Assembly (NCBI GenBank): GCA_039527025.1
Contig: BAAAJN010000009.1
Span: forward strand, 62,001-126,000
DNA: 64,000 nucleotides
Source: Microlunatus lacustris
GTDB lineage: Bacteria > Actinomycetota > Actinomycetes > Propionibacteriales > Propionibacteriaceae
Direction: 5' to 3'
A program made the translations under genes and the position numbers. The notes beneath the pieces were generated by a model. That model did not search any database. It was not told the origin of the DNA and saw only the letters and a program-made list of their open reading frames with translations. Shown piece after piece: positions 25,995-34,003 of this stretch; positions within the stretch are counted from its first letter, which is position 1, and the number at the start of each line of letters is the position of its first letter.

Positions 25995-27086
25995 TCAGAG
26001 CCGCGCGGCCGCCCGGCTCAGCAGCTCCAGCGTCGCCTCGCGGGCGGGGGCGCGGTCGGCCGGGTCGGACTCCGAGGTGCCGGCGACCGGGTTGACCATC
26101 ACCTCGTCGACGTCGAACCGCGCGGCCAGCTCGGTGAGCTGGGCGAGGGCCGCCTCCGGGGTGCCGATCACCCAGCGGGTGCGCATCTGGTCGGCGAGGG
26201 CGGCATGGGACTCGGCCAGCACCGTCTGCTCGGCCTCCTCGACGCTGAGCTGGGCCGTGAGCTCGCCGCCGGTGCGCAGGGCGACCATGGCCAGCAGCTG
26301 CGGGCGGGCGAGGCGCTCGGCCTCCTCCTGGGTCTCCGCCACCACGACGTTGACGGTCAGGAAGGTCTGGGGGGCGGCCAGCTGGTCCGAGGGCCGGAAG
26401 CCGGAGCGGTAGAGGTCGATGATCTGCGCCGTGCCCTCGCCGGAGAAGTGGTGGGCGAAGACGTAGGGCAGGCCCTTGGCCGCGGCCAGCCGCGCCGAGT
26501 AGTCCGACGACCCCAGCAGCCAGACCTCCGGGACGCCGACGGCCTGCGGGGTGGCGCGCAGCGGGTAGCTGCGGCCCTGCAGCTGCAGGCCGACGCCTTC
26601 GGGCGCCAGCATGGCCAGCACGTTGTCGACCACCTCGTCGAACCGGTTCGCGTCAGCGGTCTCGGGGCCGTTGTGGCGCAGGGCGAAGTTGGTGACCGGG
26701 TCACTGCCCGGCGCCCGGCCGATGCCCAGGTCGATCCGGCCGGGGTGGGCGGCCTCGAGCAGGGCGAACTGCTCGGCGACGACGAGCGGTGCGTGGTTGG
26801 GCAGCATCACCCCGCCGGAGCCGATCCGCATGGTCGAGGTGGCGGCGGCCAGCATCGCGATCAGCACGGGCGGGTTGGTGGAGGCCACCGCCGCCATGTT
26901 GTGGTGCTCGGCGACCCAGTAGCGGTGCACGCCGGCGGCCTCGGCCACCCGCGCCAGGGACAGCGTCGCCTGCAGCGCGTCGGCGGTCGTCTGGCCCCCG
27001 CGGACGGGGATCAGGTCCAGCACGGAGAGCGTCAGCGGCCGGTCACCGGCGGGGGCGTTCGGGGTGGAACTCAGCAGCGTCGTCAC
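25995..27086 (-). CDS. LLM-class flavin-dependent oxidoreductase (luciferase-like, MsnO8 type)
   Basis: A 363-residue TIM-barrel flavin monooxygenase. It opens with LTLSVLDLIPVRGGQTTADALQ, then YWVAEHHNMAAVASTNPPVLIAMLAA (about residues 56-81), GSGGVMLPNHAPLVVAEQFALLEAAHPGRIDLGIGRAPGSD and WLLGSSDYSARLAA, all typical of the MsnO8 subgroup. It uses reduced FMN and oxygen; the substrate is unknown. The GTG start at 27086 has a GGAG directly abutting it, which is too close for a normal ribosome site, so the exact start is uncertain. It is separated from the upstream SRPBCC gene by a GC-rich hairpin. Confidence 0.87.
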   Translation of the reverse strand: MTTLLSSTPNAPAGDRPLTLSVLDLIPVRGGQTTADALQATLSLARVAEAAGVHRYWVAEHHNMAAVASTNPPVLIAMLAAATSTMRIGSGGVMLPNHAPLVVAEQFALLEAAHPGRIDLGIGRAPGSDPVTNFALRHNGPETADANRFDEVVDNVLAMLAPEGVGLQLQGRSYPLRATPQAVGVPEVWLLGSSDYSARLAAAKGLPYVFAHHFSGEGTAQIIDLYRSGFRPSDQLAAPQTFLTVNVVVAETQEEAERLARPQLLAMVALRTGGELTAQLSVEEAEQTVLAESHAALADQMRTRWVIGTPEAALAQLTELAARFDVDEVMVNPVAGTSESDPADRAPAREATLELLSRAAARL

Positions 27087-27090
27087 CTCC

Positions 27091-27139
27091 GGGCCAACCG
27101 GGGGCCGGGAACTGCTATTCCCGTCCCCCGGTCGGGCCC
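27091..27139 (-). terminator. GC-rich imperfect hairpin after the SRPBCC gene
   Basis: GGGCCAACCGGGGGCCGGGA (27091-27110) pairs, with a few mismatches, with TCCCGTCCCCCGGTCGGGCC plus the next C (27119-27139). It lies between the stop of the SRPBCC gene and the start of the flavin oxidoreductase gene. There is no U-tract, so termination strength is uncertain. Confidence 0.5.
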
Positions 27140-27146
27140 GAGGGGA

Positions 27147-27962
27147 TCAGACGCCGGTGCGGCCGGCGCCGGTCGGGTCGTCCATGCCGTCGGTCCGGAC
27201 GCCGGCGGTGCCCGGGGGCAGCGGCGACGGGTCCAGCGGGTCGACCGAGGCCACCGGCGTCGCCGGCGCGTCGGTCGCGTCGAACGCGGTCGTGACCGGC
27301 TCGGTCACCGCCGGGGTGACCGGCGTGGTGGTGGTGACCGCCTCCTGCTCGGCGGCCCGCTTGGACGCGGCCGCTGCACCGGCGGCGACGGCTGCCGCAG
27401 CGGCGGCCACCCCCACACCGGCGGCGACGGCCTTGCCGGTCACGCCGGCCTTGCCGTCGTCACCACGGGAGGCGGCGGCGTGCTCGACCCCGGGCGTGCC
27501 CACGTGACCCTGGCCCGCGACGGTGCCGCGCCAGGCTCCGGTGGCGTAGCCCTCGGACTCCACGAACGCCTTGAACCGGTCCAGGTCACCCTCGGCCTGG
27601 TTCTCGACGACGTTCAGCTTGTCGCCGACCTTCTCGACCAGGCCCTCGGGCTCGTACTCGAGGAAGAGGTGCACGCGGGTGCGGCCACCGAGATCGGTGA
27701 ACGTGACCTGGCCCGCATTCGTGGCCCCCTCGGTGGCGGCCCAGGACACCTTCTGGTCCGGCACCTGCTCCAGCACGCGGGCTTCCCACTGGCGCTTCAC
27801 CCCGGCGATCTCGGCGACCCACTGCAGGCGGTCGTCCCCGAGCTGGGTGACGCTGGTGATCCCGCCCATGAACTGCGGGAAGTCCTCGAACTGGGTCCAC
27901 TGGTTGTAGACCGTGCGCACGGGGAGGTTGACCTCGATGGACTTGTCGACCTTGGTGGTCAT
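27147..27962 (-). CDS. SRPBCC-fold protein with Ala-rich and Pro/Thr-rich C-terminal extension
   Basis: A 271-residue protein. Residues 1-145 form a polyketide-cyclase/START-like domain: VDKSIEVNLPVRTVYNQWTQ, FEDFPQFMGGITSVTQLGD, RTRVHLFLEYEPEGLVEKVG. This type is common in actinobacterial membrane-stress genes. After GTVAGQGHVGT comes a 25-residue Ala/Val/Gly stretch (about 185-210) that could be a transmembrane or helix-packing segment, and a low-complexity TTTTPVTPAVTEPV... tail. The start ATG 27962 has an AAGGAG site; in-frame codons further upstream add a basic stretch without similarity. The ligand is unknown, probably a hydrophobic molecule. Confidence 0.82.
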   Translation of the reverse strand: MTTKVDKSIEVNLPVRTVYNQWTQFEDFPQFMGGITSVTQLGDDRLQWVAEIAGVKRQWEARVLEQVPDQKVSWAATEGATNAGQVTFTDLGGRTRVHLFLEYEPEGLVEKVGDKLNVVENQAEGDLDRFKAFVESEGYATGAWRGTVAGQGHVGTPGVEHAAASRGDDGKAGVTGKAVAAGVGVAAAAAAVAAGAAAASKRAAEQEAVTTTTPVTPAVTEPVTTAFDATDAPATPVASVDPLDPSPLPPGTAGVRTDGMDDPTGAGRTGV

Positions 27963-28038
27963 GGCTCTCCTTCGTCTCGGCTTCGAGCTTTGGTTCCCTC
28001 CCATCGTGGCGCACGGACCCGCCGCCCGGCCCGGCGGG

Positions 28039-28980
28039 TCACCGGGTCGAGGGGTGCAGCAGCACCTCCTTGGCGATCCGGGCCAGGGTGACCGCCCCCA
28101 CCGCGCGGAAGGGGTGCAGCGGGTCGGGATCGGTCGAGCCGGTCGGCCCGCCCAGCTCGGTGTGGGCCAGCGCGCTCATCACCACGTACGCGTCCTGGGC
28201 GTCCCAGCCGTGCTCGTCGACGAGCACCGAGAACAGCGACTCGTACGCCATGGTGATCGAGTCCTGGACCGGGTCGCCGAGGCCGACGCAGACGTACTCG
28301 GAGCCGGTGTCCAGCTGCGGGGCGCGGATGCTGCGCCCCTTCACCACGTCGACGCTCACCGTGGCCCGGCCGGCGATCTCCACGGCCACGAACGAGGACT
28401 CCCCGCGGGCCATCACGGCGTGGATGTCGCCGACGCTCAGCAGCGCGCCCGGCACCTGGACGGGCAGGTGGACGGTGGTCCCCGGGGCGGCGTCGGTGAG
28501 GTCCATGTTGCCGCCGGTCGGCAGCGTCGGCATCACCGACGAGCCGTCCCGGTCGGCCGGCGCGACGCCCAGGCAGCCGATCATCGGGGCCACGGCGCAG
28601 TCGAGGGTCGGCGTGAGCTGCGCCCGGCCGTCGACGACGGGGATGCGGCGGACGAAGAACTCCGGCCCCATCCGCGCGGCCAGCGCGCCGGCGCCCGGGA
28701 TCGACACCGACCAGCCCTGCTCGGCCAGCGCGATGTCGTGGATGGTCACCGCCAGCACGTCGCCCGGCTCGGCCCCCTCGACGAAGACCGGGCCGGTGAC
28801 CGGGTTGATCGTCGCGGTGACCTTGGCCAGGTCGCCGAACTCCTCCATCTGGGCGTAGGCGAGGTCGTCGGTCTCGAAGGTGATCCGGTCACCGGCCCCG
28901 GCCCTCACCGTGAGCACCGGCGGCTGGGACGCCGAGAAAGCAGCAGCGGCCAGGTCCTTGGTCAGCAGGTGGTCGGTCAT
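28039..28980 (-). CDS. Acetamidase/formamidase family protein
   Basis: A 313-residue amidase of the FmdA/AmdA family, which releases ammonia from formamide or acetamide. Family blocks seen are NPVTGPVFVEGAEPGDVLAVTI (about residue 60), MIGCLGVAPA (about 134), PTGGNMDL, and SVGDIHAVMARGE (about 180), whose Asp and His are likely metal ligands. The ATG overlaps the stop codon of the APC permease as ATGA, so the two are coupled. The frame stays open far upstream, antisense or inside the permease gene, but similarity starts at MTDHLL. It is likely controlled by the divergent GntR regulator through the operon promoter at about 31.4 kb. Confidence 0.88.
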   Translation of the reverse strand: MTDHLLTKDLAAAAFSASQPPVLTVRAGAGDRITFETDDLAYAQMEEFGDLAKVTATINPVTGPVFVEGAEPGDVLAVTIHDIALAEQGWSVSIPGAGALAARMGPEFFVRRIPVVDGRAQLTPTLDCAVAPMIGCLGVAPADRDGSSVMPTLPTGGNMDLTDAAPGTTVHLPVQVPGALLSVGDIHAVMARGESSFVAVEIAGRATVSVDVVKGRSIRAPQLDTGSEYVCVGLGDPVQDSITMAYESLFSVLVDEHGWDAQDAYVVMSALAHTELGGPTGSTDPDPLHPFRAVGAVTLARIAKEVLLHPSTR

Positions 28981-30392
28981 CGGACGGGCTCCTTCTCGTT
29001 CTCGCGGAACGGGTCGGCGGCGTGCTCGGCGAGCACGCCGGTGCCCTTGCGCACGTAGTGGAGGAGCACCAGGGCGCCGATCCCGAGCCAGAGGACGCCG
29101 CCGATCTTGGCCGTCGGCGCGGCGTTCCAGAGCACGAACCCGATGATGGCGAAGCCCAGCACCGGGACGACCCAGTGCAGCAGCACGTTGCTGCTGCGGC
29201 GCTTGACCGCGTAGTAGCCGATCACGGAGACGTGCAGCAGCAGGAAGGCGGACAGGGCGCCGAAGTTGACCAGGGCGGAGATGACGTCGATCTTGCCGAC
29301 GAAGAACAGACCCAGCACCAGGGTGAGGCCGGCGACGACGAGGATCGCGCGCTGCGGAGCCTTCGTCGTGGGGTTGATGTGGGCGAGGAAGCGCGGCAGG
29401 CGGCCGTCGCGGCTCATCGAGAAGAGCAGCCGGGAGGTGGCGCTCTGCGCGGCGACGGCGTTGGCGATGCCGACGGCGAGGGCGTTCATGGCCAGGAAGG
29501 CCACCTGCCAGCCGCTCCCGCTGATCGAGCCGACGATGGAGAAGAAGGCGTTGTTGACCTCGTCCTCGCCGAACTCGGTCACCCCGGGCACCAGCATCGC
29601 GGCCAGCCACGTCTGGGTGACGAAGAACAGGGCGACCAGCACCAGGCCGGTGACCATGGCGATGCCGGCGGACCGGCGGCCACCCTTGGCCTCCTCGCTG
29701 AGGGTCGCGATGCCGTCGAAGCCGAGGAAGCTCAGCACGGCGATGGACAGCGCCGCCGCGGCCAGGGCGGGCGTGAACTGGTCGGCGTCGAACAGCGGGG
29801 TGGTGGTGAACTCGGCCCCACCGACCCCGCGGGAGATCGCCACGACGGCCATGATCACGAAGATCACCACGAAGAGCAGCTCGGCGGCCAGGAACAGCCG
29901 GTTGACCACGGCGGTGAAGGAGATGCCGACGTAGTTGATGGCGGTGTTGATCAGCAGGAAGACGATGATCCAGGCCGGCTTCGGCACCCCCGGGAAGATG
30001 CCGCCCATGGACTCGGCGGCGAAGACGTACAGCAGGGTCGGGACCAGCAGGTAGTCCAGCAGGATCGTCCAGCCGGCGAAGAAGCCGAGGACGGGGTGCA
30101 GACCGCGGCCGACGTAGGAGTAGACCGAGCCGGCGATCGGGAACGCCTTGGACATCTGGGCGTAGGACAGGGCGGTGAAGATCATCGCCACCAGCCCGAT
30201 CAGGTAGACCAGCGGGACCATGCCCTTGGCCTCGTTGTAGACGACGCCGAAGATCGCCCAGGGGGCGATCGGCACCATGAACACGAGGCCGTAGACGATC
30301 AGGTCGGTGGTGGAGAGCGTGCGGTTCAGCTCCTGGCGGTAGCCGAACTCGGCCAGGTCACGAGAACCCTGGTCGGTGGGGTGTGCGGTCAT
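28977..30392 (-). CDS. APC family amino acid/amine permease
   Basis: A 471-residue transporter with about twelve membrane segments. It has the APC opening LNRTLSTTDLIVYGLVFMVPIAP and the conserved ALSYAQMSKAFPIAGSVYSYVGRGL block after TM2, and FDGIATLSEEAKGGRRSAGIA in the middle loop. The substrate is probably an amino acid, amine or amide; the linked amidase and peptidase-like hydrolase support a nitrogenous substrate. The start ATG 30392 has a GAGGAAAG site. It lies 104 nt after the hydrolase gene and overlaps the amidase gene by 4 nt. Confidence 0.9.
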   Translation of the reverse strand: MTAHPTDQGSRDLAEFGYRQELNRTLSTTDLIVYGLVFMVPIAPWAIFGVVYNEAKGMVPLVYLIGLVAMIFTALSYAQMSKAFPIAGSVYSYVGRGLHPVLGFFAGWTILLDYLLVPTLLYVFAAESMGGIFPGVPKPAWIIVFLLINTAINYVGISFTAVVNRLFLAAELLFVVIFVIMAVVAISRGVGGAEFTTTPLFDADQFTPALAAAALSIAVLSFLGFDGIATLSEEAKGGRRSAGIAMVTGLVLVALFFVTQTWLAAMLVPGVTEFGEDEVNNAFFSIVGSISGSGWQVAFLAMNALAVGIANAVAAQSATSRLLFSMSRDGRLPRFLAHINPTTKAPQRAILVVAGLTLVLGLFFVGKIDVISALVNFGALSAFLLLHVSVIGYYAVKRRSSNVLLHWVVPVLGFAIIGFVLWNAAPTAKIGGVLWLGIGALVLLHYVRKGTGVLAEHAADPFRENEKEPVR

Positions 30393-30496
30393 GGGCTTTC
30401 CTCTCGAGGGCGGGCAGGACGGGCACCGGCCGCTCGACGTCGGGTCGGCCGGTGGGGTGGTGCAGGCGGGGGAGCCAGGTAGGGGGTGGTGCTGCG

Positions 30497-31408
30497 TCAG
30501 TCGTGCGCGCGCAGGAACTCGCCGACGACGCGGCGGAACTCCTCGGGCTCCTCGACGTGCGGCATGTGGCTGGACTCGGCGAAGACGTGGCTGGTGACGT
30601 CGGGGATGCGCTCGACGAAGGGTGCCCAGACCTCGGGGGTGGCCTCGTCGTGGCGTCCGGCGACGACCAGGGTCGGGACGGTGATGCCGCCGAGCCGGTC
30701 GACGACGCTCCAGTCCCGGAGGCTGCCGATGACGTGGAACTCACTGGGCCCGTTCATGGTGTGGTAGACCGTCGGCTCGGCGTCGATCTGGGCGAAGCTG
30801 TCGACGACCTCCTGCGGCATCGGCTGCACCCGGCAGACGTGCCGCGCGTAGAAGACGTCCACGGCCGCGTGGTACTCGGCGGAGTCGGTGGTGCCGGCGG
30901 CCTCGTGCTCGGCGAGCGTGCGCTGCACGCCGGCCGGCAGCTGGGCGCGCAGGCCGTTCGCCGCCGCCAGCCACAGCGGCATGGAGGCCGGGCTGTCGCA
31001 GATGGTCAGCGAGGCGATGCCGGTGTCGTCGGCCAGCACCACCTCGGGGCCGAGCATGCCGCCCCAGGACTGGCCGAGCAGGTGGAAACGGGAGATGCCC
31101 AGCGTCTGGACGAGGGTCCGCAGCTCGCGGACGAAGAGGTCGACGGTCCAGAAGCCGGGGTCGGCGTCGGGCAGGTGGGTGCTCCGGCCGCAGCCCAGCT
31201 GGTCGTAGTGCACGACGGCCCGGCCGTCCGCGGCGAGGTCGGCGATCCGCAGCGTGTAGTTGTGCGCCGCACCCGGCCCGCCGTGCAGGACGACCAGGGG
31301 CGCCCGCTCGGCGTCGGGGTCCAGCTGGCCGGTCACCCGGTACCAGGTCTGGTGGCCCTCGAACTCGACGTGCCCGGTGGTCACCGACGGCTCTCCTAGA
31401 CTGCTCAT
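30497..31408 (-). CDS. Alpha/beta hydrolase, proline iminopeptidase / L-amino-acid amidase type
   Basis: A 303-residue serine hydrolase. The oxyanion loop is VVLHGGPGAAHNY (about residue 40), the nucleophile Ser is in HLLGQSWGGMLG (about 115), the Asp is in VVAGRHDEATP (about 250), and the His is in ESSHMPHVEEPEEF (about 280). The proline-iminopeptidase-family cap is present (VFYARHVCR..., YHTMNGPSEFHV). It cleaves N-terminal proline or amino acid amides. The ATG at 31408 follows GGAGGA; the longer frame upstream has no similarity. It is the first gene of the putative GntR-controlled operon with permease and amidase. Confidence 0.87.
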   Translation of the reverse strand: MSSLGEPSVTTGHVEFEGHQTWYRVTGQLDPDAERAPLVVLHGGPGAAHNYTLRIADLAADGRAVVHYDQLGCGRSTHLPDADPGFWTVDLFVRELRTLVQTLGISRFHLLGQSWGGMLGPEVVLADDTGIASLTICDSPASMPLWLAAANGLRAQLPAGVQRTLAEHEAAGTTDSAEYHAAVDVFYARHVCRVQPMPQEVVDSFAQIDAEPTVYHTMNGPSEFHVIGSLRDWSVVDRLGGITVPTLVVAGRHDEATPEVWAPFVERIPDVTSHVFAESSHMPHVEEPEEFRRVVGEFLRAHD

Positions 31409-31457
31409 CCCTGTCCTCCCGAGAGCGGGTGTCGCTCGCCGCGCAGTCAAACACGTC

Positions 31458-31480
31458 AAAGGTGTGGTTCCAATACCTTT
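31458..31480. promoter_or_regulatory. Palindromic operator candidate for the GntR regulator
   Basis: AAAGGT and ACCTTT form a perfect 6-bp inverted repeat separated by 11 nt, in the 91-bp gap between the divergent hydrolase operon (start 31408) and GntR gene (start 31500). Two TTTGAC motifs on the minus strand (31446-31451 and 31455-31460) could be -35 elements for the hydrolase. The AT-rich palindrome stands out in this GC-rich background. Confidence 0.6.
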
Positions 31481-31499
31481 AGAGCCGGACGACCACCTG

Positions 31500-32252
31500 G
31501 TGGACGCCGACGACCCGGAGACGCCCCTGGACCCCGGGCTCGTCGGGCTGACCCGGGCCACCATGGCGGGCAACGTCGCCGAACGCCTGGTGACCGCCAT
31601 CGCCGTGGGCACCTACTCCCCGGGCGAGCGGCTGCCGCCCGAGCGCGAGCTCGCCGCCCGGCTCGCGGTGAGCCGGGTGACGGTCCGCCAGGCCCTGCAG
31701 CGGGTGGCCGAGCTGGGGCTGGTCGAGTCCCGCCGCGGCCGGGGAGGGGGCACCTTCGTCACCGCCGTCGCCTGGCACGACGTGGCCCCGGCGGAGGCCC
31801 GGCGGACGCTGGAGGTCGAGCTGCCGCGGCTGCGCGAGCTGTTCGACTACCGCTGCCTGGTCGAGGGGATGATCGCCCGGGCCGCGGCGCTGCGACGGAC
31901 GGCTGCCGACGTCGAGCAGCTCGAGGGTGCGCTGGAGGAGTTCCGGCGCACGGGCGCGGACATGGCGCTGGCCCGGGCGCTGGACCGCCGGCTGCACGGC
32001 CTGGTCTGCGCGGCGGCGCAGAACCGGCACCTGGTCGCGCTCAGCGCCCACCTGACCACGGCGGCCACCCTCGGCTTCGGTGCCGAGCCCTACGAGCCGG
32101 ACTTCTTCGTCCGCGCCCTGCACGAGCACGAGGAGCTGGTCGGGGCGGTGGTCACCGGCGACGCCGAGCGGGCGCAGGAGGTCGCGACGGCCCACTTCGC
32201 GCTCACCTACGTGACCATGGAGCACAGCCTGCGCCGGGCGGTCGAGGGCTGA
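31500..32252 (+). CDS. GntR family transcriptional regulator (FadR subfamily)
   Basis: A 250-residue regulator. The winged helix-turn-helix is at residues about 22-90: NVAERLVTAIAVGTYSPGERLPPERELAARLAVSRVTVRQALQRVAELGLVESRRGRG in outline, with PPERELA and SRVTVRQAL as the classic positions. The C-terminal all-helical effector domain has the FCD-like metal-binding pattern D-x-x-LH (LDRRLHGLV) and a later HEHEELVGAV. Its divergent neighbour operon (hydrolase, permease, amidase) is the likely target through the palindrome at 31458-31480. The start is taken as GTG 31500; no good ribosome site is visible, so ATG 31563 remains possible. Confidence 0.87.
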   Translation: MDADDPETPLDPGLVGLTRATMAGNVAERLVTAIAVGTYSPGERLPPERELAARLAVSRVTVRQALQRVAELGLVESRRGRGGGTFVTAVAWHDVAPAEARRTLEVELPRLRELFDYRCLVEGMIARAAALRRTAADVEQLEGALEEFRRTGADMALARALDRRLHGLVCAAAQNRHLVALSAHLTTAATLGFGAEPYEPDFFVRALHEHEELVGAVVTGDAERAQEVATAHFALTYVTMEHSLRRAVEG

Positions 32253-32312
32253 GGGCGGCGGCTCGTCCGCGCACGGCAGGATGGGGAGCAGCCCCGCGAC
32301 GAGGAGGAGCCC

Positions 32313-32750
32313 GTGCCCAAGACCACGAAGTCCGGCCAGCCGATCGAGGACGAGCTGCCGAGCACGCTGCAGCGCTCCGACGAGAAGGCGCAGGCCACCT
32401 ACGCCAAGACCCACGACTCGGCGCTGCAGACCTACGACGGCGACGAGCGCGCCGCCAACCAGGTCGCCTTCGCCGCCCTCAAGCACACCCACGAGAAGGT
32501 CGGCGACCACTGGGAGCCCAAGGAGGAGAACGGGCCCTCCGACGCCCAGGCCGAGGGGGACCGGCGCACCGACCGGGAGACCGCGGGCGGCGTCGACGCC
32601 AACGCGTCGAAGAAGCACCTGTACGAGCTGGCCACCCGGCTGGAGATCAGCGGGCGCTCGACGATGACCAAGGACGAGCTGGTGCAGGCGCTGCGCCGTG
32701 CCAACGACCGGGCCAGCGCGAAGGCCCGGAAGGAGGAGTCCAGCTCGTGA
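32313..32750 (+). CDS. ChaB domain protein with C-terminal SAP/Rho-N-like helix pair
   Basis: A 145-residue, highly charged protein. Residues about 10-70 are a ChaB domain: ELPSTLQRSDEKAQATYAKTHDSAL, then ERAANQVAFAALKHTHEKVGDHW. After an acidic linker, KKHLYELATRLEISGRSTMTKDELVQALRRAN (about 100-130) has the helix-extended-helix pattern of SAP or Rho-N nucleic-acid-binding domains. ChaB was first named as a cation-transport regulator, but its role is unclear; the fused domain suggests DNA binding. GTG 32313 has a GAGGAGGAG site. The stop overlaps the next gene's GTG. Confidence 0.85.
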   Translation: MPKTTKSGQPIEDELPSTLQRSDEKAQATYAKTHDSALQTYDGDERAANQVAFAALKHTHEKVGDHWEPKEENGPSDAQAEGDRRTDRETAGGVDANASKKHLYELATRLEISGRSTMTKDELVQALRRANDRASAKARKEESSS

Positions 32751-33976
32751 GCCCGGACGTCCGCCCCCACCAGCTCGTGCTGCTCGGGGCGACGGGGTTC
32801 GTGGGCCGGCTGACCGCCGAGCACCTCGCCCGGTACGCGCCGCCCGGCCTGCGGATCGCGCTGGCCGGCCGCTCGGCGGAGCGGTTGGCGGCTCTGCGCG
32901 ACGAGCTCGGAGGGTCGGCGGCGGGGTGGCCGCTGGTCGTCGTCGACGTGTCCGACGCCGACGCGGTGGCTGATCTCGCGCGGTCCACCCGGGTGGTGGT
33001 GACCACCGTCGGGCCCTACCTGCACCGCGGGCTGCCGCTGGTCCGGGCGTGCGCCGAGGCCGGCACGCACTACGCCGACCTGACCGGTGAGACCCTCTTC
33101 GTCCACCGCAGCATCCAGGCGGCCCACGCGAGCGCCCGGGCCAGCGGGGCGCGGATCGTGCACGCCTGCGGTTTCGACTCCGTGCCCTCCGACCTCGGCG
33201 TCGGGCTGACCGCGGCCCGCGCCGCCGCCGACGGCGCGGGCACCCTCACCGACACCGTGCTGCACGTCCGGTCGCTGCGGGGCGGCGTGAGCGGCGGCAC
33301 CATCGACTCCGCGCGCCAGCAGGTGCTGGAGATGGCGGCCGATCCTGCGGCGCGCGCACTGGTGGGTCGCTCGGACGCCCTGGTGGACAGCCCGCGCCGC
33401 CGACCTCGCGCCGCGGGCGGCCCACGTCCTGTCGCCCGCGACAGCGGCACCGGCCGCTGGCAGGCCCCGTTCGTGATGGGTCCCTTCAACCGGCAGGTGG
33501 TGCTCCGCAGCGACAGCCTGGCCGGAGGCGCCTACGGGCCCGAGTTCCGCTACCGGGAGGTGGTGGACACCGGGCGCGGGCCGCTCGGGGCGGTGGCGGC
33601 CGCCGCCCTCGCCGGGGGGACGTCGGCCCTGATGGCGGGCCTGTGGTTCGCACCCAGTCGTGCGCTGCTGGACCGGGTGCTGCCCTCGCCGGGCACCGGA
33701 CCGGGCGAGCGCAGCCTGCGGGACGGGCGGTTCGCGCTGGAGATCGAGGCCGGGACGACGAGCGGGGCGCGCTACCGGACGTCGGTGGGTGCGCCGCTCG
33801 ACCCCGGCTACCGGGGCACCGCGGTGATGCTGGGCGAGGCCGGCCTCAGCCTGGCGCTGGACGAGCTCATCGGTGCGAGCGGCGTGCTGACCCCGATGGT
33901 GGCGTTGGGGTCGTCCCTGGCGACGCGGCTGCGGCGGCACGACTTCGTGCTGGAGACCGGGCCGCTGCCGGGCTGA
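32747..33976 (+). CDS. Saccharopine dehydrogenase-like / trans-acyl enoyl reductase family protein
   Basis: A 409-residue Rossmann protein: QLVLLGATGFVGRLTAEHLARY at the N-terminus binds NADP, and TTVGPYLHRGLPLVRACAEAGTHYADLTGE (about residue 85) and HACGFDSVPSDLGVG (about 140) are the hallmark blocks of the saccharopine-dehydrogenase-like group. In mycobacteria, members act as trans-acting enoyl reductases in phthiocerol and phenolphthiocerol lipid synthesis or have unknown roles. There is a hydrophobic stretch near residue 280 (LGAVAAAALAGGTSALMAGLWF). GTG 32747 overlaps the ChaB stop codon (GTGA), so the pair is co-translated. Confidence 0.85.
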   Translation: MSPDVRPHQLVLLGATGFVGRLTAEHLARYAPPGLRIALAGRSAERLAALRDELGGSAAGWPLVVVDVSDADAVADLARSTRVVVTTVGPYLHRGLPLVRACAEAGTHYADLTGETLFVHRSIQAAHASARASGARIVHACGFDSVPSDLGVGLTAARAAADGAGTLTDTVLHVRSLRGGVSGGTIDSARQQVLEMAADPAARALVGRSDALVDSPRRRPRAAGGPRPVARDSGTGRWQAPFVMGPFNRQVVLRSDSLAGGAYGPEFRYREVVDTGRGPLGAVAAAALAGGTSALMAGLWFAPSRALLDRVLPSPGTGPGERSLRDGRFALEIEAGTTSGARYRTSVGAPLDPGYRGTAVMLGEAGLSLALDELIGASGVLTPMVALGSSLATRLRRHDFVLETGPLPG

Positions 33977-34003
33977 GCTCCGCCGCCGCCGTCCTCGCGG
34001 TGC

